Assembly (NCBI GenBank): GCA_018814405.1
Contig: JAHIZO010000007.1
Span: 310,001-374,000, forward strand
Direction: 5' to 3'
Length of the DNA: 64,000 nucleotides
DNA from: Gammaproteobacteria bacterium
Lineage (GTDB): Bacteria; Pseudomonadota; Gammaproteobacteria; Burkholderiales; Gallionellaceae
Both the position numbers and the translations under genes were made by a program. Of this stretch, positions 43,276-51,770 are shown piece by piece. The notes under the pieces are model-generated. The model saw only the letters and a list, made by a program, of their open reading frames with translations, was not told the origin of the DNA and made no database searches. The number at the start of each line of letters is the position of its first letter. Positions within the stretch are counted from its first letter, which is position 1.

Positions 43276-43318
43276 TGGCGCGAAATATTCACTGCGCAAT
43301 ATGGCTGCATTACATATC

Positions 43319-43328
43319 TAGACATCTA
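43319..43328. promoter_or_regulatory. Candidate PhnF operator upstream of phnF
   Basis: TAGACATCTA (TAGA-NN-TCTA inverted repeat), identical to a site upstream of phnG. Confidence 0.55.
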
Positions 43329-43334
43329 CCCGTC

Positions 43335-44066
43335 ATGAGCTTGTACGCCATAGACCGCGACACCGGAATCACCCTGTATGCACAGATCGCCGAAGTGCTC
43401 GAGCGAGAGTATGTGCGTCAGGGCGCGCCCGGCGACCGGCTGCCTGCCGAAGGCGAGCTGGCCGCACGCTTCGGGGTGAACCGTCACACCCTGCGCCGTG
43501 CCGTGGATGAACTGATCCTCGAGGGCATGCTGGAACGACAGCATGGCGTGGGCATCTTCATCACCGACCGCTTGCTGGACTACAAGCTGGGCAGCGGCAC
43601 ACGCTTCACCCAGACCCTGGGCGAGATCGGCGTCGCCACCGATTCGCGCGTGGTGCGCAAGATGGTCGCCCCGGCTTCCGCCGGGGTGGCGCGCAACCTG
43701 AACATCGAAACAGATGAAGACGTGCTGTGGATAGAGACGCTGCGTATCGCGGACGGTCTGCCTTTCTGCGTGATCTCGCACTTTCTGCCGCTGACACCTT
43801 TCCGCGAACTGCTGGAGGACTATCAGAGCGGTTCGCTGCATGCCTTGCTGAACCAGCACTGCGGTGCACTGCGCCGCACCGAGAGTCTGGTCACCGCCGT
43901 CATGCCGCAGGGCGACGACGCCAAGTTGCTGGGCATCACCCAGCACCGGCCCGTGCTGCGGGTCAAGAGTCTGAACGTGCGCACGCAGGACGACAGCCCT
44001 GTCGAGTACGCCATTACACGGTTCCGGGCCGACCGGATCCAACTTTGCATCACCCCGACCCAGTAA
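43335..44066 (+). CDS. phnF: GntR/HutC-family phosphonate operon regulator PhnF
   Basis: GntR wHTH (PAEGELAARFGVNRHTLRRAVDELILEGMLERQHGVGIFI) plus UTRA domain; first gene of phn cluster. ATG at 43335 chosen. Confidence 0.92.
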   Translation: MSLYAIDRDTGITLYAQIAEVLEREYVRQGAPGDRLPAEGELAARFGVNRHTLRRAVDELILEGMLERQHGVGIFITDRLLDYKLGSGTRFTQTLGEIGVATDSRVVRKMVAPASAGVARNLNIETDEDVLWIETLRIADGLPFCVISHFLPLTPFRELLEDYQSGSLHALLNQHCGALRRTESLVTAVMPQGDDAKLLGITQHRPVLRVKSLNVRTQDDSPVEYAITRFRADRIQLCITPTQ

Positions 44067-44100
44067 CACCTTTTTATCTTTCCAGACAGGAGCCTCACAA

Positions 44101-45033
44101 ATGAAACTCAAGCAAATCCTATTTTCAGCATTGGTCTGCACCGCGATGGTCGCACCGCAGAGCATGGCTGCTGCCATGCAGGACGGCAGCAAGGCACACC
44201 CCTTGCGCGTCATGCTGATCCCTGCAGACGGCGGTACCGAAGACGGCACCAAGGCTGACTTCGTGCCGATCTTCAACGCGGTGACCAAGAGCACCGGCCT
44301 GCATTTCGACATCCGTGTGGGCCAGAGCTACAGCGCAGTGATGGAAGCCATGTGCCTGAAGCAGACCGAGATCGCCTTCTTCGGTGCGGCCAGCTACATC
44401 CCGGTACGCGACAAGGGTTGCGCCAAGCTGCTCGCAGTCGCAGTGCACAAGGGTGCTTCCGTGTACCACTCCGGCATCTTCGCGAGCACGAATTCTTCTT
44501 ACAAAAGCCTGAAGGATACGAAAGGTGCGCGTCTGGCACTGGGCGATGTGAATTCGACATCGAGCTTCGTCTATCCGGTGGCCATGCTGATGGATGCGGG
44601 TGTCGATCCGGCACGTGACATGGGGCAGGTGGTGATCACCGGCAGCCATGCCAACTCGCTCAAAGCAGTTGCGGAAGGCAAGGCAGACCTGAGCGGCGCA
44701 TCGTTCGATTCGTTCGAGAAAGCCGTGAAGCAGGGCGCGATCGATCCGACCAAGGTGCGTGTGCTGGCCAAGAGCGAACCAATCCCACAGCCGCCGCTGG
44801 CGATGTCGACTTCTCTGCCAAAAAAGACCCAGCAGAAGTTGAAGGATGCTTTCAACAATGTGCATAAGGCAGCAGGTGTCACACCGGACATGATCCGCGG
44901 CTACGGTGGTTCGAAAGTGGATCGCTACGACGCTGACTTCCCGGAATCCGGCATGGATGCACCAGGCAAGAAGCTGGCGCTGGTGGATGACCAGGTGAAA
45001 GCTGAACTGCTAAAGAAGGCAGCACAACGCTAA
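44101..45033 (+). CDS. phnD: Phosphonate ABC transporter substrate-binding protein PhnD
   Basis: Signal peptide, LRVMLIPADGGTEDGTKADFVPIFNAVTKSTGL; context. Confidence 0.95.
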   Translation: MKLKQILFSALVCTAMVAPQSMAAAMQDGSKAHPLRVMLIPADGGTEDGTKADFVPIFNAVTKSTGLHFDIRVGQSYSAVMEAMCLKQTEIAFFGAASYIPVRDKGCAKLLAVAVHKGASVYHSGIFASTNSSYKSLKDTKGARLALGDVNSTSSFVYPVAMLMDAGVDPARDMGQVVITGSHANSLKAVAEGKADLSGASFDSFEKAVKQGAIDPTKVRVLAKSEPIPQPPLAMSTSLPKKTQQKLKDAFNNVHKAAGVTPDMIRGYGGSKVDRYDADFPESGMDAPGKKLALVDDQVKAELLKKAAQR

Positions 45034-45035
45034 AC

Positions 45036-45073
45036 ACAGAACAGCCGCCCGCAGTTGCGGGCGGCTGTTCTGT
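45036..45073 (+). other. Perfect intercistronic hairpin between phnD and phnC
   Basis: ACAGAACAGCCGCCCGCA-GT-TGCGGGCGGCTGTTCTGT: 18 bp without mismatch, no T-tract. Confidence 0.9.
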
Positions 45074-45099
45074 CATCAGCTATTGCAGAGGAAACGACC

Positions 45100-45903
45100 A
45101 TGTTGAAATTCGATAGTGTCTACAAACGTTTTCCGGATGGCACGGAAGCGTTGAGGAATATCTCGTTGCACGTACCCAAAGGCCAGTTCTGTGTGCTGCT
45201 CGGCCCGTCCGGCGCAGGCAAATCGACCTTGCTGCGCATGCTCAACGGCTTGTCCAGTCCGACTGAAGGCAGTGTCCATCTGGCAGGCGAGCAGATCACC
45301 GAGCGATCGGTGCAGCGGCTGCGCAAACGCGTCGCAACGGTGCACCAGCAATTCAATCTGACGCCACGCATGTCGGTGGCGCTCAACGTACTGTCCGGCG
45401 CATTGCCGCAGGTCGCCCATTGGCGTGCTGCGATAGGTCTGTTCCCGCCAGAGTTACGTCAGAAAGCCTGTCGCCTGCTGGATGAAGTGGGGCTGACTCC
45501 CGAACATGTGAACCGCCGCGTCTCCGAACTGTCGGGCGGACAACAGCAGCGCGTCGGCATCGCGCGCGCCTTCATGATGGATCCGGCGGTATTGCTGGCC
45601 GACGAACCGGTCGCCAGCCTCGATCCGCGTATCAGCCGCGGCATCCTGGAATTGCTGCATCGCCAATCGCGCAACCACGACACCACCGTGCTGTGCAGCC
45701 TGCACCAGCCCGAACTGGCTCGCGAGTTCGGCGACCGCATCATCGCGGTCAATCAGGGACGTCTGGTGTTCGACGGCACGCCGGAGCAACTCACGGACCA
45801 GGTCTGTGAAGACCTGTATCACGGAGCACTGGCTCACAAACACGATGCACCGGAGGTGGATGAAGCCGCGTGCGAACCCGAACTGGAACTGGCTGCGGCC
45901 TGA
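45100..45903 (+). CDS. phnC: Phosphonate ABC transporter ATP-binding protein PhnC
   Basis: Walker A GPSGAGKSTLL, signature LSGGQQQRVGIARAF. Confidence 0.95.
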   Translation: MLKFDSVYKRFPDGTEALRNISLHVPKGQFCVLLGPSGAGKSTLLRMLNGLSSPTEGSVHLAGEQITERSVQRLRKRVATVHQQFNLTPRMSVALNVLSGALPQVAHWRAAIGLFPPELRQKACRLLDEVGLTPEHVNRRVSELSGGQQQRVGIARAFMMDPAVLLADEPVASLDPRISRGILELLHRQSRNHDTTVLCSLHQPELAREFGDRIIAVNQGRLVFDGTPEQLTDQVCEDLYHGALAHKHDAPEVDEAACEPELELAAA

Positions 45904-45904
45904 G

Positions 45905-46924
45905 ATGAACATGATGAAGAACCTGTCAGTCAATCGCGATGCCAAATGGCATCTGAACCAGCCGTATAACGCGCGACATCTGATGTTCGCCATCGCCGCC
46001 CTGCTGATACTCGCAGTCACCGGGAGTCGCATGGAAGTGCCGCGCATGATGCAGGAGACCGCACAGGGTGTCGGCTATGTCGTCGGTCTGAACGAAGAGT
46101 CTTCCGTGGCTACCGGCGTGATGCGCATCGCCGAATCGATATGGCCGTTGCGCATCTCTGAAGAGATCGAGGTCTCGCGCATCGAGAACTTCGACCGCAA
46201 CGATCTGCCCTGGCTGTCGCATGTGGAAGTCATCGAGTCGCGCACGCCGCACCTGAATACCGAGACGCTGCAACTGGAAGAGACCATCGAGAGCAAGGAA
46301 GTGCTGGTCAAGCCGGTCGGCTATCTGGCCCATGTGCTGCTCAAGATGCTGGAGACGCTGGAGATGGCGCTATGGGGGACGATACTGGCTGTGTTGTTGT
46401 CGATTCCTTTGGCATGTTTCGCCGCGGCTAACTACGCACCCAACCGCTTCATCTATAACCTGGCGCGTTCCACCATCAGCCTGTTCCGCGCCATCCCGGA
46501 ACTGGTCAGCGCACTGTTCCTGGTGCTGGCATTCGGCTTCGGCCCCATCGCCGGTTTCCTTGCGCTGGGCATCCATAGTGCGGGCTTCCTCGGCAAGTTC
46601 TATGCGGAAGATATCGAGAACGCCGATCGCGGCCCGCAGGAGGCGTTGCAGTCCATCGGCGCGGGGCAGATCAAGACGCTCTGGTACGGCGTGTTGCCGC
46701 AAGTCCTGCCGCAGTACATCGCCTACACGCTCTACATCCTCGATCGCAACATCCGCATGGCAACGGTGATCGGCATCGTGGGTGCGGGCGGCATCGGTCT
46801 TGAGCTTAAGGGTCGTTTCGACATGTTCAACTTCGACCACGTCGGCACCATCCTGGTGATCATCTTCCTGACTGTGATCATCCTCGACCAATTCTCTGCG
46901 AGATTGCGCAGTCGGTTGATGTAG
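45905..46924 (+). CDS. phnE: Phosphonate ABC transporter permease PhnE
   Basis: BPD_transp_1-type permease with FRAIPELVSALFLVLAFGFGPIAGFLALGIHSAGFLGKFYAEDIEN; ATG at 45905 chosen. Confidence 0.94.
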   Translation: MNMMKNLSVNRDAKWHLNQPYNARHLMFAIAALLILAVTGSRMEVPRMMQETAQGVGYVVGLNEESSVATGVMRIAESIWPLRISEEIEVSRIENFDRNDLPWLSHVEVIESRTPHLNTETLQLEETIESKEVLVKPVGYLAHVLLKMLETLEMALWGTILAVLLSIPLACFAAANYAPNRFIYNLARSTISLFRAIPELVSALFLVLAFGFGPIAGFLALGIHSAGFLGKFYAEDIENADRGPQEALQSIGAGQIKTLWYGVLPQVLPQYIAYTLYILDRNIRMATVIGIVGAGGIGLELKGRFDMFNFDHVGTILVIIFLTVIILDQFSARLRSRLM

Positions 46925-46930
46925 TGGTGC

Positions 46931-46950
46931 CTGCCTGTTTTTACAGGCAG
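46931..46950 (+). other. Short perfect hairpin between phnE and phnG
   Basis: CTGCCTGT-TTTT-ACAGGCAG. Confidence 0.75.
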
Positions 46951-46966
46951 GGAAAGCGAACTTGTA

Positions 46967-46976
46967 TAGACATCTA
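46967..46976. promoter_or_regulatory. Candidate PhnF operator upstream of phnG
   Basis: TAGACATCTA identical to 43319-43328; wider context CTTGTATAGACATCTAACAACAAG carries outer CTTGT/ACAAG arms. Confidence 0.6.
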
Positions 46977-47005
46977 ACAACAAGGCGGCACAAGGAAGAC
47001 TGGAT

Positions 47006-47470
47006 ATGAATGTAGCAAGAAATGAATGGGCAGCCGCCTTGTGCGCGCTGCCTGCCAGTGAAGTGAAACACCTGGCGAACGTGTTGTCGGGTGAGCTGGA
47101 AGTGCGCGATGTCGCACTGCCGCACGCCGGTCTGGGTTTGCTCAATCTGCGCGACGGCGCGTTCGAAGAATCCTATTTCATCGGCGAGATCCCGGTGGCG
47201 CGTGCCGAAGTGATCGTGCGCACTGCGGGCGGGATCGAAGAGCGCGGCGGTGCGTTGATCGTCGACGACCGCGCGCAGTTCGCACGCTCTATCGCCATCC
47301 TCGACGCGGTGATGGCCGGCAAGTTGCCGGGCAGCGTACCGGCCATGACCTTGGTGCAGCGCGGCATGGAAGTGCGCCAGCAAAAACAGATCGAACGTAA
47401 AAAACTACTGACCGCGACCCGAGTGGATTTCTCGCTACTGGGACAAGAGGACGACGAAGATGAACAATGA
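47006..47470 (+). CDS. phnG: Phosphonate C-P lyase system protein PhnG
   Basis: 154 aa; RNEWAAALCALPASEVKHLAN; position before phnH. Confidence 0.93.
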   Translation: MNVARNEWAAALCALPASEVKHLANVLSGELEVRDVALPHAGLGLLNLRDGAFEESYFIGEIPVARAEVIVRTAGGIEERGGALIVDDRAQFARSIAILDAVMAGKLPGSVPAMTLVQRGMEVRQQKQIERKKLLTATRVDFSLLGQEDDEDEQ

Positions 47471-48038
47471 AATGACCATGGTCGAAGCTGACATCTGGCA
47501 TCCGGCACAACAACAGCAACTGTTCCGCAGTCTGCTGGACGCGTTCAGTTATCCCGGCCGCATCCAAAGCTGCCCGCTACAGGCTGAACCCTGCATCGCA
47601 TTGCTGGGCGCACTGCTGGACGGCCAGACGACTTTGTCCGATCCGCAAGACATGCTGCAAGAAACCATCTGGCCGAAACTGGAAGCGCAACGCGTGCCAT
47701 CGGAACTGGCCGCCTTCGTCTTGCTGGACGGCAGCCACGCACCTGAGTTTGTGCCCAGCCTCGGCACATTGGAAGAACCGGAAGGCGGTGCGACCCTGTT
47801 GTTGCGCGTCGCGTCGCTGCATGACGACGACTCCGCTGTACTACGCATGCGACTGAGTGGCCCCGGTATCCGTCAGCTGGTCACCATCAGCGTCAATGGT
47901 CTGCATGCTGACTGGATAGTCGCACGCAACGACTGGGTGAGCAGCTTCCCGCTCGGCGTGGAGCTGGTGCTGTGCGATGCAAAAAATTTCGTCGCGCTGC
48001 CGCGCACCACCCGCATTGAGATCGGAGGCGCCGCATGA
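47460..48038 (+). CDS. phnH: C-P lyase subunit PhnH
   Basis: LLDAFSYPGRIQ...; position between phnG and phnI. Confidence 0.93.
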   Translation: MNNEMTMVEADIWHPAQQQQLFRSLLDAFSYPGRIQSCPLQAEPCIALLGALLDGQTTLSDPQDMLQETIWPKLEAQRVPSELAAFVLLDGSHAPEFVPSLGTLEEPEGGATLLLRVASLHDDDSAVLRMRLSGPGIRQLVTISVNGLHADWIVARNDWVSSFPLGVELVLCDAKNFVALPRTTRIEIGGAA

Positions 48039-49147
48039 GTTACGTCGCGATCAAGGGCGGCAAAGCAGCCATCGACGGTGCAGCAGCAACCACCGACTAC
48101 CTGCGTTGCAAAGGCTCGCTGAACGAGCCGCTGACACTGGCGATGATCGAGGAGCAGTTGCGCTTACTCACTTCGCGCGTGGTGTCGGAAGGTGGGCTGT
48201 ACCACCCGCGTCTGGCCGCACTCGCACTCAAGCAATTCCAGGGCGACACACTGGAAGCGGCATTCGCATTGCGCGCATACCGTTCCACCAAGCCGCGTCT
48301 GCTCGAGACGCCGGTGCAGGACACCGCGAACATGCGCTGCATCCGTCGCATCTCGTCCGCGTTCAAGGAAGTGCCGGGCGGACAGTATCTGGGCGCGACT
48401 TATGATTACGCGTTGCGCCTGCTGCAACTCGACCTCGCCAACGAAGACCCGGAGGCGTTCAAAGCCGTGGCGCAAAGTTTCCTGCAAGACACGCCGGATA
48501 GCGAAGTGCCGGACAACTTCCCCAAAGTGATCGACGCACTGCGCGCCGAAGGTCTGCTGCCGCCGGTCGCACCGAGTCGTGCTGCCGCCTTCGACATCAC
48601 GCGTGACCCGCTGGTGTTCCCCGTGCCGCGTTCAGCCGCACTGGCCACCATGGCGCGCGCCGAGACCGGCGGCTTGCTGGCGATGGCGTATTCCAACATG
48701 CGCGGTTACGGTGACGTGCACCCCACGGTGGCGGAACTGCGTGTCGGTTATCTGCCGGTGATGTTGCCGCATCCGGTGACGGGGGAACTGATGGAAGCGG
48801 GCGAAGTGCTGGTCACCGAATGTGAAGTGGTGGCGATGTACGAAGGCACGAACGGCGATGAGCTGCCCACCTTCACGCTCGGCTACGGCGCGTGCTTCGG
48901 TCACAACGAAGTGAAGGCGATCAGCATGGCGATCCTCGACCGTGCATTGCAGAAAGGCATGCAAGACGGCCCCACCAATCCTTCGGAAGATCCCGAGTTC
49001 GTGTTGCTGCATGTGGACGGTGTGGACTCGATGGGCTTCGCCTCGCACTACAAGATGCCGCACTACGTGACCTTCCAGTCCGACATGGACCGTCTGCGCA
49101 CCACGCAACAAAAGATTAAAGAACAGGACACGGAGGAGACCGCATGA
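48035..49147 (+). CDS. phnI: C-P lyase core component PhnI
   Basis: MSYVAIKGGKAAIDGA; GFASHYKMPHYVTFQSDMDRLR. Confidence 0.96.
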   Translation: MSYVAIKGGKAAIDGAAATTDYLRCKGSLNEPLTLAMIEEQLRLLTSRVVSEGGLYHPRLAALALKQFQGDTLEAAFALRAYRSTKPRLLETPVQDTANMRCIRRISSAFKEVPGGQYLGATYDYALRLLQLDLANEDPEAFKAVAQSFLQDTPDSEVPDNFPKVIDALRAEGLLPPVAPSRAAAFDITRDPLVFPVPRSAALATMARAETGGLLAMAYSNMRGYGDVHPTVAELRVGYLPVMLPHPVTGELMEAGEVLVTECEVVAMYEGTNGDELPTFTLGYGACFGHNEVKAISMAILDRALQKGMQDGPTNPSEDPEFVLLHVDGVDSMGFASHYKMPHYVTFQSDMDRLRTTQQKIKEQDTEETA

Positions 49148-50040
49148 ACGCGCATTACGAATTGCCGCTGGAAGACGCGGGCTACTCCTTCGGCTTCCTC
49201 GACGAGTATGCCAAGAAGGAAGTGCGCCGCTGCATCCTGAAAGCGATCTCCATCCCCGGTTATCAGACGCCGTACGCCTCGCGCGAGATGCCGATGGGGC
49301 GCGGCTTCGGTACCGGCGGTCTGCAACTCACACTGTCGCTGATCGGTGCGGATGACACTTTGAAAGTGATCGACCAGGGCTCGGACGATTCCGTGAACGC
49401 GGTGAACCTGCGCCAGTTCGTGCAGCTCACTTGTCCCGGTGTCGAAGTCACCGAGAAGACGCAGAAAGCCACACTTATCCAGTCGCGACACCGCATCCCG
49501 GAGAAGATGCTCACCGAGCAACAGATACTGGTGCTGCAAGTGCCGTATCCCGATGCACTGGTGGTGGTCGAGCCTTCCGAGGCGCGACGCAAAGTCATGC
49601 ACGGCGAAGCGGACTACTCGCGCTTGCTGGTGAAGTTGTATGAGGACGTGGTGCGCTTCGACGAGATCACCATCTCGCACCGCTACCCCACACGCCTCAA
49701 CGGCCATTATGTGATCGACCCTTCACCCATCCCGCGCTGGGACGTGCCGCGTCTGCATCAGTCGCCCGCGCTGGTGCTGCTCGGTGCAGGTCGCGAGAAG
49801 AAGATCTACGCCGTGCCGCCCTACACCGTGGCCGAGCCGCTGGTGTTCGACGACATCGCCTTCCGCGTGGAAGATTTCCGCGACGCGAACGGCAAGCGCA
49901 TCGCCTGCCGTTGCTGCGGTTCGACCGTGAGCTTCCTCGACGAACTCATCGACGATGCAGGCAACGTCACACATCAATGTTCCGACTCGTCTTATTGCGA
50001 GGAGCAGCAGGAAACCATCAGCGCGAGGAAACAAGCATGA
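49144..50040 (+). CDS. phnJ: Alpha-D-ribose 1-methylphosphonate 5-phosphate C-P lyase PhnJ
   Basis: YSFGFLDEYAKKEVRRCILKAISIPGYQTPYASREMPMGRG; C-terminal Cys cluster CRCCGS...CSDSSYC. Confidence 0.97.
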   Translation: MNAHYELPLEDAGYSFGFLDEYAKKEVRRCILKAISIPGYQTPYASREMPMGRGFGTGGLQLTLSLIGADDTLKVIDQGSDDSVNAVNLRQFVQLTCPGVEVTEKTQKATLIQSRHRIPEKMLTEQQILVLQVPYPDALVVVEPSEARRKVMHGEADYSRLLVKLYEDVVRFDEITISHRYPTRLNGHYVIDPSPIPRWDVPRLHQSPALVLLGAGREKKIYAVPPYTVAEPLVFDDIAFRVEDFRDANGKRIACRCCGSTVSFLDELIDDAGNVTHQCSDSSYCEEQQETISARKQA

Positions 50041-50870
50041 GCAACAAGATATTGTCCGTGCGCGGCTTGTCGCGCATCCACGGTGTGCAGTGCCCGCTGT
50101 GCATTAGCAGCACCGGGCCGGAACACGACACCAACATGTGCCCGCACTGCGGCAGCGTGGTCGCCGCACACGATGTGAACTTCGATCTGTATCGCGGCGA
50201 GATCCTCGGCATCATCGGCGAATCCGGCAGCGGCAAGTCGAGCACGGTGAAGACGCTGTATTTCGACGAGGCACCTACTGCTGGCAGTGCGACCTTCTAC
50301 GACGGCGGCATGCAGCACGACATGTTCGCGCTCAATGCCGCGCAACAACGCAGCATGCGCAACAAGCGTTTCGGCATGGTGTATCAGAACCCGCATCTGG
50401 GTCTTAACTTCCAGATATCGGCTGGTGGCAACATCGCCGAGCGTCTGCTGATGAGCGACCTCAAACACTACGGCGAGATCCGCACCCGTGCCGGTGACCT
50501 GTTGGTGCGCACCGAAGTGGCACGCGCACGCATGGACCAAAACCCCAAGACCTTCTCCGGCGGCATGCAGCAACGCGTGCAGATCGCCAAGGCCTTGGCC
50601 ACGCAACCGCCGCTGTTGTTCCTGGATGAAGTCACCACCGGCCTCGACCTGTCAGTACAGGCCGCCATCCTCGACTTGATCCTGGAGATACAACACGAAC
50701 TGGGCACCGCGATGATCGTGGTCACCCACGACCTGGGCGTGATCCGTCTGCTGGCCGGCCGCACGCTGGTGATGAAACACGGCCGCGTGATCGAGTCCGG
50801 CCTCACCGACCAGATACTGGAAGACCCGCAGCACGCTTACACCCAGCGGCTGGTGGCATCCGCATTGTGA
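50037..50870 (+). CDS. phnK: C-P lyase ATP-binding protein PhnK with CxxC-x12-CxxC insertion
   Basis: Walker A GESGSGKSS, signature FSGGMQQRVQIAKAL; N-terminal CPLCISSTGPEHDTNMCPHC. ATG at 50037 chosen. Confidence 0.94.
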   Translation: MSNKILSVRGLSRIHGVQCPLCISSTGPEHDTNMCPHCGSVVAAHDVNFDLYRGEILGIIGESGSGKSSTVKTLYFDEAPTAGSATFYDGGMQHDMFALNAAQQRSMRNKRFGMVYQNPHLGLNFQISAGGNIAERLLMSDLKHYGEIRTRAGDLLVRTEVARARMDQNPKTFSGGMQQRVQIAKALATQPPLLFLDEVTTGLDLSVQAAILDLILEIQHELGTAMIVVTHDLGVIRLLAGRTLVMKHGRVIESGLTDQILEDPQHAYTQRLVASAL

Positions 50871-50893
50871 GAAAACTATGAAAAAAAACCTTG

Positions 50894-51036
50894 CACCACA
50901 GAGACACAGAGACACAGAGAAAAGCAAACCCATAACGACGTGTGGAGACGGTGGCGTTCAATTACGTGCCGGGTCTGCATCGTTTGAATTGCAGTCGATG
51001 TCCCGTATTTCTCTGTGCCTCTGTGTCTCTGTGGTG
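50894..51036. mobile_element. MITE-like 143-bp element with 29-bp imperfect terminal inverted repeats
   Basis: CACCACAGAGACACAGAGACACAGAGAAA (50894-50922) and reverse complement of CACCACAGAGACACAGAGGCACAGAGAAA (51008-51036), 28/29 identical, 85-bp interior; arms built of CACAGAGA octamers. Confidence 0.7.
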
Positions 51037-51047
51037 AGGACTTAATT

Positions 51048-51770
51048 ATGAATACAGCCCTTCTCGATATACAGAACTACGCCAAGACCTTCCATCTGCA
51101 CGAGCGCGACAAGTTCATCCCGTCCGCTTCGCATGTGAATCTGAGCGTGTATCCCGGCAAGCTCACCGCGCTGATCGGCCCGACGGGCGCGGGTAAATCC
51201 TCCGTGCTCAAAGGCGTGTACCGCACCTACCTGCCCAGTGCCGGACACATCTTGTTCCGCACCGCCGCAGGCGAGATCGTCGATCTGGCACAGGCAGACG
51301 AGCACCGCATACTGGAACTGCGCAAGACCGAGATCGGTTTCGTCACCCAGTTCTTGCACTGCCTGCCGCGCAAGTCTGCGCTGGATGTGGTGGCCGAGCC
51401 TTTGTTCGCGCGCGGTGTGCCGACCGAAGAAGCACGCGGCCGCGCCGCCGACCTGTTGGCGCAACTGGCAGTACCTGCCCACCTGTGGAACGTGCCGCCC
51501 GCCACTTTTTCCGGCGGCGAGAAACAGCGTGTGAATCTGGCGCGCGGCCTGATCGCGCAACCACGTCTGCTGTTGCTGGATGAACCCACCGCCAGTCTCG
51601 ACCCTGCCACCACCGAGCGCGTGGTCGCACACATCGAGACATTGAAAGACACCGGCATCGCCATGCTGGCCATCTTCCACCACCCTGATCTGGTGAAGCG
51701 GCTGGCAGATGATGTCATCGAACTGTCACCCCCTGTCGCTATCGTGGAACCCGAAGAGGAAATCGCATGA
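51048..51770 (+). CDS. phnL: C-P lyase ATP-binding protein PhnL
   Basis: Walker A GPTGAGKSS; FSGGEKQRVNLARGLI; position. ATG at 51048 chosen. Confidence 0.94.
   Translation: MNTALLDIQNYAKTFHLHERDKFIPSASHVNLSVYPGKLTALIGPTGAGKSSVLKGVYRTYLPSAGHILFRTAAGEIVDLAQADEHRILELRKTEIGFVTQFLHCLPRKSALDVVAEPLFARGVPTEEARGRAADLLAQLAVPAHLWNVPPATFSGGEKQRVNLARGLIAQPRLLLLDEPTASLDPATTERVVAHIETLKDTGIAMLAIFHHPDLVKRLADDVIELSPPVAIVEPEEEIA

Noticed and set aside
50894-50922. CACAGAGA tandem octamers as a possible CRISPR or simple satellite
   Set aside because: Only three units and no spacers; the mirrored arm at 51008-51036 makes an inverted-repeat element the better explanation.
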